Of a stretch of DNA of 52,570 nt, positions 1 to 6,621 are shown in pieces. The stretch spans positions 1 to 52,570 of the forward strand of contig JANLHZ010000105.1 of NCBI GenBank assembly GCA_024653775.1, in the 5' to 3' direction. Origin of the DNA: Planctomycetota bacterium (GTDB taxonomy: Bacteria; Planctomycetota; UBA8742; JACQVU01; JANLHZ01). The translations under genes were made by a program, and so were the position numbers. Numbering within the stretch: position 1 is the first letter of the stretch; every line of letters begins with the position of its first letter. The notes under the pieces are model-generated. The model was not told the origin of the DNA. It made no database searches and was given only the letters and a program-made list of their open reading frames with translations.

Positions 1-51
1 CACTCCAAAAATTCTCTGCGAATCTCCGCGTCTCTGCGCTGAAGCTTTGCG
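1..51. repeat. Dispersed 'ctctgcg/ctccgcg' intergenic repeat, copy 1
   Basis: The first 50 bases contain the string ctccgcgtctctgcgctga within a run of ctctgcg/ctccgcg words. A very similar run (ctccgcgtctccgcgctga) ends a second stretch at 38929-38998. Both lie between genes and neither encodes a recognisable peptide. I infer a short dispersed repeat; its function is unknown. Confidence 0.5.
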
Positions 52-104
52 AGGACGCCGGTTTTGTAATTCAGGGAATGTGGTTCACCGAACATTTACT
101 ATAA

Positions 105-707
105 TCAGCAACCGCCGGAAATGCCTCCCAGAAAGAGCATCAGCAATTGTTCCCGCATCCTTTCGACGGTGATCTTTTTCTGCCCCGGATACCACATGAA
201 AATCCAGTTGAGCATTCCGAAGAGGGAAAATGTGGTCAGCCTGGGGTCGAGCTTGCTCGCGGGGTTTCGTTCGACGATGGTTTTGACGATTTCGAGCGCG
301 ACGTCGTAGTACCGCCTTCGCAGCTTGGCTACCTTCTCGAAGTTCTCGCCCGAGAGACTTTCGAGTTCGTACGCGCAGACCTTCAGATCGTCCATATGGG
401 TCGTGAAGAAAGTAAAGTGGTTGTCCACGAGGATTTCGAGCTTGCGGAGCGGGTCCGTCTCCTTCGATAGCGAAGCGTCGAGCGAATCGAGCAAACTGCT
501 GAACGTGTGGTATTGGATCAGCGTGAGAAGCTCTTCCTTGGAACTGAAATAGTGGTACAGCCCGGCAAGGCTGAGTCCCGTCTCCTGCGCTACCTGACGA
601 ATCGACGCGCCCTCGTACCCGTCGCGGGCGATCACCTTCGCCGCTGAGTCGAGCACGGCTCTGAGTTTTACGTCGAACTTTTTCGGTTTTTCCTGACCTG
701 TATTCAT
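105..707 (-). CDS. TetR/AcrR-family transcriptional regulator
   Basis: A 200-residue regulator. The N-terminal half carries the TetR helix-turn-helix: a helix with VIARDGYEGASIRQVAQ, then the turn and recognition helix ending GLYHYFSSKEELL. The remaining ~140 residues are helical with hydrophobic stretches (FSLFGMLNWIFMWY), as expected for a ligand-binding and dimerisation domain. Length matches the family (190-220 aa). The open frame runs much further upstream, but that extension lies in a repeated intergenic module (810-1010) and is not protein-like. I chose the ATG at 707, with GGAG 13 bases upstream; an in-frame ATG at 737 is the alternative. In this family the ligand usually releases the protein from an operator near its own promoter. 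The target cannot be read here, because the next gene on the other side belongs to an unrelated accessory block. Confidence 0.9.
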   Translation of the reverse strand: MNTGQEKPKKFDVKLRAVLDSAAKVIARDGYEGASIRQVAQETGLSLAGLYHYFSSKEELLTLIQYHTFSSLLDSLDASLSKETDPLRKLEILVDNHFTFFTTHMDDLKVCAYELESLSGENFEKVAKLRRRYYDVALEIVKTIVERNPASKLDPRLTTFSLFGMLNWIFMWYPGQKKITVERMREQLLMLFLGGISGGC

Positions 708-809
708 CGCACCCGCGTTCTCCGAACGAACGTTCATTCTAATCGACTCGTACTGTTCGGGCAAATCCGCTTTTGCGGAAAAATTGGTAATCGAAGAAGC
801 CGCGCCCAG

Positions 810-1010
810 AGCGGCCCGGCCTGCCAGCCGATCAGCACCAACATTCACGGCGGGTTGTCGATGGCGGCGTGAGAGCGTCGAACCGAATGATCCGTGAAAG
901 GTCTTGTATCGAGAGCGACTTGCGGATAAAATCGCCGACGAGGGTTGGATGCGTTGTCCAATCTGTGGATAGGATAAACAAGAGTTAGCCCACCAGAGGA
1001 GACGCGGACG
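810..1010 (+). repeat. Promoter-bearing upstream module, copy A
   Basis: Positions 810-1010, directly in front of the gene at 1011, align along their whole length with 2931-3147, directly in front of the gene at 3148. Shared blocks include ggcctgccagcc, gttgtcgatggcggcgtgag, gtgaaaggtcttgt and the area around the promoter. Both copies stop at the start codon of an otherwise unrelated gene. The module therefore looks like a mobile or recombining 5' cassette that brings its own promoter. Copy A lacks the 5' part that copy B has (2868-2930). Confidence 0.75.
904..932 (+). promoter_or_regulatory. Predicted sigma-70-type promoter in module copy A
   Basis: TTGTAT (904-909), a 17-bp spacer and TAAAAT (927-932). 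The same arrangement is kept in module copy B at 3026-3055, where the hexamers are TTGTGT and TAGAAT. Conservation of both hexamers in two diverged copies supports a real promoter driving the gene at 1011. Confidence 0.55.
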
Positions 1011-2456
1011 ATGGGTATGCCGATCTCTAGCTACGCCGTCCTGAGCGCACTCGCCGATGGGCGGGACTCCTACGAGATGGAAACTGCCCAACGCGCCCTT
1101 CGTCCGTTCAACCTCTTTGCCTTCATCGTTCACGACCCCGAGGCGCATCCGAGGTTTCATGGCGTCCTTGCGCGCCAATTCGACAGGCTCGATTTCGTCA
1201 CGGGCCACCGGCTGCTGTTTTTCGCTCTCGTGGATCCACCCGTCAGATGGCTGGATCATGGAAATGGCAGAGACTATTACAAGTTGCTTGCCCGCTCAGG
1301 CGAAGCGGACGCCTCCTGGGAAGCAGGCGAACTGCTGAACCCGAAACATGCGCCTGTCTCCGCTGACAAGTCGATAACGGCCTTCTCGCTTGCCAATGCT
1401 CTTCGTATCCCCACCGACGACCTCCCCTGCATCGTCGTTACGCAGGGGTTCCAGCTCAACCGCTTTGTCTGGTTCAGAACGTCTCACGATCACGTCGAAG
1501 AGCAACTTATCCGACTCGGCTATTTCGCTGAACGAAGCGACAGGCCAATGTCCGAGGTTTCTCAGGATTGGAGCGAGATCGACCTCTGCTCGAGCTACGG
1601 AGAGGAGTCCCTCAGCAACAGCCTCGCGAAGGCTCTATCCGACGCCCTCAGTTTCATCGTCGCTAGAACGGGATGGCGGAAAGCACTCAACCAAGCTCGT
1701 GATACCATCGCTCGACTGTACGCCACGATTGATCGCCTGAAGACCGCCTCGGGCGAAGTCATGAGCGAAGAAGTGGATCGCCTCTGTATCTGCCTCGTGT
1801 CTTTCCTCGCTCAGCTCAACAAGCAGGAACTCCCGTCGCTGGATGAGTTCATTGCCATTCGACGCGAGTTGCTTGAGGCTGACTCATTCCAGATTCTGCG
1901 CACTGCCCACAAAGTCTTCGACCTGCTGGTGAGCCACCAACTTAATGAACTGGTGCCTCGGGCGGAAGGCGAACTCCTTGATTTCACCCCGGGAGTAATC
2001 TGCTTGGCGAAGGTTTTTGAGAAGGAAGCAAATCTCTCCGTCGTGCATTGGGCCCGGAGGGAGTTGGGAGTTTCCTTGCCTCAGTATTTCAACAAACCCC
2101 AGCCAGGGCTGATAGCTACTGTGACCCCCTCAATGCCCGGCGGCCGCAAAATCGACCTCAACATGGGGTGCCGTGGCAAGTGGTTGCCGCCAGGCATCGG
2201 TCAGTCTGAACTCGCTTGTCAGAAGTTGTCCAGCGCGAGGCTGCCAACCGACTGGGCTCCCACGAACTGGCATCTGCTGTTGAGCTTGTGGAAGAAGGTG
2301 AGGGAGAAGCGGAATGAGGCCGCCCACAGTGAGTTGATGGACGAGGCGTCGCTGCTTGAGGTGAAACTCGCTCTTCAACAAATGGCGGATGACCGAGTAT
2401 TTGAGCGGTTTTGTCGCATGAAACAGGAATACCGCGGCGCAGCTTCAGCAGTTTAG
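1011..2456 (+). CDS. Hypothetical protein with C-terminal HEPN-like RNxxxH motif
   Basis: A 481-residue soluble protein that I do not recognise as a whole. The N-terminal ~230 residues look alpha/beta (FNLFAFIVHD, RLLFFALVDPP, LPCIVVTQGF). The middle is long and helical. Near the C-terminus R434-N-E-A-A-H439 sits between two helices (WHLLLSLWKKVREK and ASLLEVKLALQQM). R-polar-x3-H between helices is the signature of HEPN domains, many of which are RNases in abortive-infection or toxin systems. HEPN assignment is an inference from this motif and its setting; no nucleotidyltransferase antitoxin lies beside it. The ATG at 1011 has AGGAG about 10 bases upstream and follows promoter module copy A. 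Its genomic setting (repeated modules, unlinked neighbours) suggests accessory DNA. Confidence 0.7.
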   Translation: MGMPISSYAVLSALADGRDSYEMETAQRALRPFNLFAFIVHDPEAHPRFHGVLARQFDRLDFVTGHRLLFFALVDPPVRWLDHGNGRDYYKLLARSGEADASWEAGELLNPKHAPVSADKSITAFSLANALRIPTDDLPCIVVTQGFQLNRFVWFRTSHDHVEEQLIRLGYFAERSDRPMSEVSQDWSEIDLCSSYGEESLSNSLAKALSDALSFIVARTGWRKALNQARDTIARLYATIDRLKTASGEVMSEEVDRLCICLVSFLAQLNKQELPSLDEFIAIRRELLEADSFQILRTAHKVFDLLVSHQLNELVPRAEGELLDFTPGVICLAKVFEKEANLSVVHWARRELGVSLPQYFNKPQPGLIATVTPSMPGGRKIDLNMGCRGKWLPPGIGQSELACQKLSSARLPTDWAPTNWHLLLSLWKKVREKRNEAAHSELMDEASLLEVKLALQQMADDRVFERFCRMKQEYRGAASAV

Positions 2457-2491
2457 TGTTATCGTTGGCCCGCAGGGAGGGTCGTCAAGCA

Positions 2492-3019
2492 ATGAATGTA
2501 GACATTATCGTACTAAGGGTGGCAGACCTCGGTTTTCCCCATGGCGCCACAACTGCCGAGATCATTGACAGCGCCAGTAAGCTGGGCCTAGAACTCTGTC
2601 CGCCACAGCTTGGACCTGAGTATAGGTTGAAATACAAGGAGCAGCCGCTGGGCGAGAAGTTGCATATTGCAATGAAGCCGATAACGAGTGCGGACGGGGA
2701 ACCACGCATCTTCGTCCTTGCGCGTAACTCGGAGGGCCTGTCTCTCGACGGCGCTCTGGCGAGGCCTGACACCGAATGGAATCATTGGGATAAATTCATG
2801 TTCTGTATCCGGCAATGGGGCCAATCGAATACGGAAAGGCTCGGGCTTCGGGATGGAAGCGGCCAGGGCGAACAAAACGCTGCACCTGACCGGGGCCGCA
2901 TTACGGTTTCGCGCGACACCAAGCTCTTGCAGCGACCCGGCCTGCCAGCCGGTGAGCACGAATATTCCCGGTGGGTTGTCGATGGCGGCGTGAGAGGGCG
3001 GAGACCGCGTGAACCGTGA
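2492..3019 (+). CDS. Small conserved protein (LCPPQLGPEYRL-type), C-terminus read into a repeat
   Basis: Starts at ATG 2492 with GGGAGG 11 bases upstream, 35 bases after the HEPN-like gene, so the two are probably co-transcribed. Residues 1-109 (2492-2818) look like a compact conserved domain: VADLGFPHGATTAEI, LGLELCPPQLGPEYRL, LHIAMKPIT, then W-N-x-W and FMFCIRQ. I recall small stand-alone proteins of this type, with LCP.evGp.lRLqY and iAMePI motifs, in many environmental genomes; their function is unknown to me. Such proteins normally end about here. In this copy the frame stays open for another 66 codons through repeat module copy B, giving a tail with no protein-like character. A lost stop codon or a 3' replacement by the module is likely. 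Confidence 0.6.
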   Translation: MNVDIIVLRVADLGFPHGATTAEIIDSASKLGLELCPPQLGPEYRLKYKEQPLGEKLHIAMKPITSADGEPRIFVLARNSEGLSLDGALARPDTEWNHWDKFMFCIRQWGQSNTERLGLRDGSGQGEQNAAPDRGRITVSRDTKLLQRPGLPAGEHEYSRWVVDGGVRGRRPREP

Positions 3020-3147
3020 AAGGTCTTGTGTCGGTGGCGGCTTTGCGGGTAGAATCAACGGCGACGGTTGGATACTTGTTCAACTGTAGATAGATTCGAC
3101 AAGGGTTCGGCGACAAGTCCACGACAACAAGTAGCGGGAGACTCGCC
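2868..3147 (+). repeat. Promoter-bearing upstream module, copy B (with 5' part)
   Basis: 2931-3147 is the partner of 810-1010. It is preceded by 2868-2930 (gcgaacaaaacgctgcacct, then gaccggggccgc), which resembles 4226-4293 downstream of the zinc-ribbon gene. The layout is module - gene - module - gene - module front, as in a cassette array. TGCAGCG at the inner end can pair with CGCTGCA near the outer end. I looked for integron attC core sites (RYYYAAC and GTTRRRY) and found no convincing pair. Confidence 0.65.
3026..3055 (+). promoter_or_regulatory. Predicted sigma-70-type promoter in module copy B
   Basis: TTGTGT (3026-3031), an 18-bp spacer and TAGAAT (3050-3055), aligned with the promoter in module copy A. 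It lies about 93 bases before the start of the zinc-ribbon gene. Confidence 0.5.
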
Positions 3148-4182
3148 ATGCCAAAGTGGTACACAGTGTCATGTCAGGAGTGTGGAGGTGACATTCATGC
3201 CCTTGAGGAATGGGGTGATCCGCCTAGGTTTTGCAAGACTTGTAAAGAAAGGAACGCTGCCAGGTATTACGACAAGCCGTGCGAAGAATGCGGCACGACG
3301 ATGAGAGTCGGCATTGACTGGGAACATCCGCCTAGGTTTTGCAAGACCTGTAAAGAAAGGAACGCTGCCAGGTATTACGACAAGCCGTGCGAAGAATGCG
3401 GCACGACGATGAGAGTCGGCATTGACTGGGAACATCCGCCAAGGTTTTGTAAAGCCTGTAAAGAAAGGAACGCGGCGAAGTTTTACGACAAGCCCTGCAA
3501 AGAGTGCGGCACGACGATGCGGGTCGGAGTTGACTGGGAACATCCGCCTAGCTTCTGCAAGAGCTGTAAGCAAACGTACGCACCGAAGCAAGTTGACTGC
3601 TCACAATGTGGGAAGGCATTTTCGATATCTACAGGACTTCAGTTGAAGTGCAAGAAAAACGGATGGGATCTTCCTAGGCGCTGTACCCAATGCAAGGACG
3701 ATGCGCTACTGATCAAGGGGGCGATCGGTGCGCTCCGCGATAAGTTTCCCTTTGCTCTTGAGACGACGATAGAGAAGCGCGGCATCATCTTCTCGGACAA
3801 GGTGGCGGTGGTCAGGAATCGACGTACCGGGGAAGTCGTGGCCGAGGTGACAATGAACGATGAGGGATTTCTCTTCTGGCAAGAACGAGTAGCCGTAGCC
3901 GCTGACAAGGAGACGGGAGAAAAGATATCGAAGACCAGAGACGGGAAGGCAGGGTTCATATTCACCGAGCGCACTGCCGACACATATGATGCGAAATCAG
4001 GGGAACGAACCCACAGGACCAAGCGGGTCGAAAAGGGCATCATCTTTCCGAAAGTGGTTGCCGAGACCAAGAAAACCGACGGCTCCTCCGGCAAGACGGT
4101 CACGCGCACGGTGCCACCTAAAAGAGGCTTCCTATCGTGGCTGTTTGGCGGACGCTCAAGCGACGTAACAGACAAAGAGTGA
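3148..4182 (+). CDS. Tandem zinc-ribbon repeat protein
   Basis: A 344-residue protein. Residues 1-150 are four linked units of 36 residues (PPRFCKTCKERNAARYYDKPC, then EECGTTMRVG), each contributing CxxC pairs. A fifth, divergent CSQCGKAF...CTQC ribbon follows to about residue 187. Each ribbon should bind one zinc ion. Such proteins usually bind nucleic acid or protein, but nothing here shows which. The C-terminal ~150 residues hold three or four beta-hairpin-like repeats of about 40 residues that share a tGe/kxGe step and a GF/I-F/I-F motif (GFLFWQERVAV, GFIFTERTADT, GIIFPKVVAET). They end in RGFLSWLFGG. The ATG follows GGGAG and promoter module copy B. No homologous family name is offered. 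Confidence 0.8.
   Translation: MPKWYTVSCQECGGDIHALEEWGDPPRFCKTCKERNAARYYDKPCEECGTTMRVGIDWEHPPRFCKTCKERNAARYYDKPCEECGTTMRVGIDWEHPPRFCKACKERNAAKFYDKPCKECGTTMRVGVDWEHPPSFCKSCKQTYAPKQVDCSQCGKAFSISTGLQLKCKKNGWDLPRRCTQCKDDALLIKGAIGALRDKFPFALETTIEKRGIIFSDKVAVVRNRRTGEVVAEVTMNDEGFLFWQERVAVAADKETGEKISKTRDGKAGFIFTERTADTYDAKSGERTHRTKRVEKGIIFPKVVAETKKTDGSSGKTVTRTVPPKRGFLSWLFGGRSSDVTDKE
3220..3543 (+). repeat. Three tandem 108-bp repeats encoding zinc ribbons
   Basis: Units at 3220-3327, 3328-3435 and 3436-3543, followed by a partial unit. Units 1 and 2 are almost identical at DNA level; unit 3 has more changes, including synonymous ones. The period of exactly 36 codons keeps the frame, so copy number could change by recombination without breaking the protein. 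Confidence 0.9.
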
Positions 4183-4225
4183 AACGAAAGAATTGATCGC
4201 AGATTGATTCCGGATGGCAATCATC

Positions 4226-4293
4226 GCGTAACCAAGGGCTGAAGCTGACTGGGGCCGCCATCCTGGTTATCCGGGCTTCACGTCATTGCAAGC
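4226..4293 (+). repeat. Front part of the upstream module, copy C
   Basis: gctgaagctgactggggccg and its surroundings align loosely (roughly two thirds identity by eye) with 2868-2937, the front of module copy B. Only the front is present; the promoter part is missing and the truncated GNAT gene follows. TGAAGC and GCTTCA in this stretch could pair. It may be the far boundary of the accessory block. Confidence 0.4.
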
Positions 4294-4332
4294 GGCTCGA
4301 GAGTGTATCCTTGGCGATTTTCTGAATTATCC

Positions 4333-4539
4333 ATGTTGACGAGAACGAACCAACCTGAGCAGGCGATCGCGCTGCCTGAGCCGCGCGTGCGGATCAACAT
4401 TCGTCTCGCCGCGTCGAGCGACCTCAAATTCATCGACGACTTGCAGAATATGCACACGCGGATGGTCGGCTGGATGCCGACCCGCGCGACGTTTACATTA
4501 TCGTACTTTCATTTCATCGGATTTGTGGTAGATTTTTGA
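4333..4539 (+). pseudogene. Truncated GNAT-type acetyltransferase N-terminus
   Basis: From the ATG at 4333 the product reads INIRLAASSDLKFIDDLQNM, then HTRMVGWMPTRAT. This matches the beta1-alpha1 start of GNAT N-acetyltransferases, where a residue-rich RLA/D-F-I-D-LQ segment precedes the first helix. After about 55 residues the similarity ends and the frame runs through unrelated residues to a stop at 4539, without the acetyl-CoA binding motif A. The intact family is 150 residues or more. I infer a 5' remnant left when the accessory block to the left was formed. Confidence 0.55.
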
Positions 4540-4583
4540 GACGGACTCACAAGACTTCACATCAAAATTCGCGTGAGAAACTT

Positions 4584-5654
4584 ATGATTTCAGAATCCAC
4601 AGGAACAGGCGACGCTGGCAAGGATGTCGGTCTGACCGAAGTTCCCACGACTCTTCGGAGAAACCAGGATCCTAAAAAGAAGGAGAAGCCCGCAAAGGCG
4701 ACGCTCACCCACGAGGCGCCGCTGCTCGAGGCGCGGAACCTCACAAAAAAGTACAACAACCTCATCGCGCTGAAGGAAGTCAGCTTCGAGCTTGGCAGAG
4801 GCGACATCTTCGGCCTTATCGGACCGAACGGCGCGGGAAAATCGACCCTGATCAAAATCTTCGCCACGCTTCTGAAGCCGACATACGGAATCGCGCTGAT
4901 CGAAGGCAAAAACATAATCCAGGACCCGTACTACGCGCGTCCGAGGCTCGGGTATATGCCGGACTTCTTCGGTCTGTACGAAGAACTCGCGGTGAGCGAA
5001 TACCTGCGCTTCTTCGCGAGCGCCTACGGCATCAAGGGCAAGACCCGCGAGAGGACCATCGACTACGTGCTCGAGCTTACCGACCTCGTCGTGAAGAAGG
5101 ACGAGCCGGTGACGGCGCTGTCCCGCGGAATGCAGCAGCGACTCGGGCTTGCGCGGGTTCTGCTCCACGATCCGGTGCTGATGCTGCTAGACGAACCCGC
5201 GTCCGGACTCGATCCCCGCGCGCGCGTCGAAATGAAGGAACTGCTACGCACGCTCGGAAGCATGGGAAAGACGATCGTCGTCAGCTCGCACATCCTTTCG
5301 GAACTCCAGGAAATCTGCACCAAGGTCGGCATCATCGAAAAGGGCGAACTGCTGTACTGCGGCAAGGTGGAAGAACTCCGGAATTTAAAACGCCGCGGGG
5401 ACGTGATCCAGATTCGCGTCAACGCGGACGAAACCGTGAAGCTGAAGGATCACCTCCGCCGAATCCGCGGCGTGGCGGACATTCTTTCGGACGACGAGAA
5501 TATGGTGCGAATCCGCGTCGACGAAGCCCAGACGAATCTCAGCCACGTCGCGTCGGAAATCATCGCGGGTGGATTTTCGCTCCGGCATTTCTGCGTCGAG
5601 GAAATGAGTCTAGAGGAGCTGTTCCTGAAGTTCACGCGGGGAGACGTGCAGTAA
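4584..5654 (+). CDS. ABC transporter ATP-binding protein (ABC-2 export type)
   Basis: A 356-residue ATPase subunit. Residues 1-45 form a charged, Lys-rich leader not usual for the family. The nucleotide-binding domain follows: Walker A GPNGAGKST at residues 80-88, signature LSRGMQQRL, Walker B LMLLDEPASGLD and the switch histidine in VVSSHI. Residues ~285-356 form the C-terminal regulatory extension typical of the CcmA/NatA-like group that works with ABC-2 permeases. These export drugs, lipids or polysaccharides, or act in gliding and copper systems. No permease gene is adjacent, so the partner must be encoded elsewhere and the substrate is unknown. The start at 4584 was preferred to the upstream codon at 4536 because the extra residues resemble intergenic sequence. 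folB begins two bases after the stop, so the genes may be co-transcribed. Confidence 0.9.
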   Translation: MISESTGTGDAGKDVGLTEVPTTLRRNQDPKKKEKPAKATLTHEAPLLEARNLTKKYNNLIALKEVSFELGRGDIFGLIGPNGAGKSTLIKIFATLLKPTYGIALIEGKNIIQDPYYARPRLGYMPDFFGLYEELAVSEYLRFFASAYGIKGKTRERTIDYVLELTDLVVKKDEPVTALSRGMQQRLGLARVLLHDPVLMLLDEPASGLDPRARVEMKELLRTLGSMGKTIVVSSHILSELQEICTKVGIIEKGELLYCGKVEELRNLKRRGDVIQIRVNADETVKLKDHLRRIRGVADILSDDENMVRIRVDEAQTNLSHVASEIIAGGFSLRHFCVEEMSLEELFLKFTRGDVQ

Positions 5655-5656
5655 CG

Positions 5657-6025
5657 ATGAGAGACAAAATCCTGGTTTCTAATCTCGAAGTGCGGTGCAT
5701 CGTCGGAACGCTACCGCACGAGCGGGCGAACGAACAGTGCATCTACCTCGATCTCGAACTCGAAGCGGACGTCAGCGCGGCGTGCAACTCGGACGACCTC
5801 GCGGACACCGTCGATTACGTGCAGATTTCGGACGCCGCGAGGGAAGTCGCGGTGAACGGCAAATTCGAACTCATCGAAGCGCTCGCGGAATCCATCGCGA
5901 GAAAGCTGTTCGAGTTTCCAAGAATCGACGCGCTACAGGTGACGATCAAGAAACCTGACGCGATTCCGGGCGCGTCGTACGCGGGGTTCACCATCCGAAG
6001 GACAAGGGACGATGGAGGAACTTAA
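5657..6025 (+). CDS. folB: Dihydroneopterin aldolase
   Basis: A 122-residue protein of the expected length. Family landmarks are visible: the opening KILVSNLEVRCIVGTLPHER, the D-Y-x-x-I/V segment (TVDYVQISDAAREV), ELIEALAESIARKLF and the K-K-P-x-A-I-P-G motif near the end. It converts 7,8-dihydroneopterin to 6-hydroxymethyl-dihydropterin and glycolaldehyde in cytoplasmic folate synthesis. It begins two bases after the ABC ATPase and overlaps the first 14 bases of moaC. That close packing of two pterin-pathway genes suggests one mRNA. Confidence 0.92.
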   Translation: MRDKILVSNLEVRCIVGTLPHERANEQCIYLDLELEADVSAACNSDDLADTVDYVQISDAAREVAVNGKFELIEALAESIARKLFEFPRIDALQVTIKKPDAIPGASYAGFTIRRTRDDGGT

Positions 6026-6491
6026 ACTCACTCACACGAACGAAGCCGGGAAGGCGTCGATGGTCGACGTCGGCGGGAAATCGGAGACCAGGCGCGTTGC
6101 CATGGCGGAGAGCGTCGTACGAATGCAGCCTTCGACGCTGAAACTCGTAATAGAGAACGGACTGAAGAAAGGAGACGTCCTTTCAGCCGCGCGGATCGCC
6201 GGAATTCAGGCGGCGAAGCGCACCGACGAGCTGATCCCGCTCTGCCATCAGATTCGCCTCGACAAGGCGATCGTCGAGTTCGAAATAGTGGACGACGACG
6301 CTTTGCGGATCATTACGACCGCAAGCGCGACCGACCGCACCGGAGTGGAGATGGAAGCGCTCGTCGCAGCGAGCGTCGCGGCGCTCACGATCTACGATAT
6401 GATCAAAGCCGTGGAGAAGAGCGCGGTAATCGAGTCGACGCGGCTTCTTTCGAAGTCCGGCGGAAAATCCGGCGATTACGCTGCCGAGTAA
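6012..6491 (+). CDS. moaC: Cyclic pyranopterin monophosphate synthase
   Basis: A 159-residue enzyme with the complete MoaC pattern: MVDVGGKSETRRVA near the N-terminus, GDVLSAARIAGIQAAKRTDE, the active-site LCHQIRLD (usually LCHPI/LxL), DRTGVEMEAL and YDMIKAVEK. With the radical SAM enzyme MoaA it turns GTP into cyclic pyranopterin monophosphate for molybdenum cofactor. MoaA is not in the window. The start overlaps folB by 14 bases. The Gln in LCHQI replaces the usual Pro and is the only departure I see from the family consensus. Confidence 0.95.
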   Translation: MEELKLTHTNEAGKASMVDVGGKSETRRVAMAESVVRMQPSTLKLVIENGLKKGDVLSAARIAGIQAAKRTDELIPLCHQIRLDKAIVEFEIVDDDALRIITTASATDRTGVEMEALVAASVAALTIYDMIKAVEKSAVIESTRLLSKSGGKSGDYAAE

Positions 6492-6527
6492 CAGTCTGAT
6501 GCGTGCGCGTCCCGGCGGCGACAAAAC

Positions 6528-6562
6528 CGTACGAATAATTCGTAGACGGCACGAATAAAATG
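6528..6562 (+). repeat. 35-bp dispersed repeat, copy 1
   Basis: cgtacgaataattcgtagac, followed by ggcacgaataaaatg. Further copies are at 23191-23225 (one or two differences) and, inverted, at 52371-52404 (several differences). The first half is a small palindrome (tacgaa-taa-ttcgta). All three copies lie between genes. Confidence 0.75.
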
Positions 6563-6610
6563 TGGCACGGACGTCTCGTCCGTGGAACCACGCGCAAGAT
6601 GCGCGTGCCA
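6563..6610. repeat. Double-hairpin palindromic repeat (QDARAT type), intergenic copy
   Basis: Two adjacent hairpins: CACGGAC (6566-6572) pairs with GTCCGTG (6578-6584), and CACGCGC (6589-6595) pairs with GCGCGTG (6601-6607). Read in one frame it gives WNHAQDARAT. A related copy with different but still complementary stems lies inside nifJ at 34838-34886. It sits directly after a copy of the 35-bp repeat. Confidence 0.75.
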
Positions 6611-6621
6611 CGCACAGGACT

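Noticed and set aside
2868-4293. Integron attC sites
   Set aside because: The array layout is suggestive, but RYYYAAC/GTTRRRY core sites are not convincingly present and there is no integron integrase.
6403-6615. Short open frames across the 6563-6610 repeat
   Set aside because: They are translations of the palindromic repeat (RTSRPW..., HAQDARAT) and not genes.
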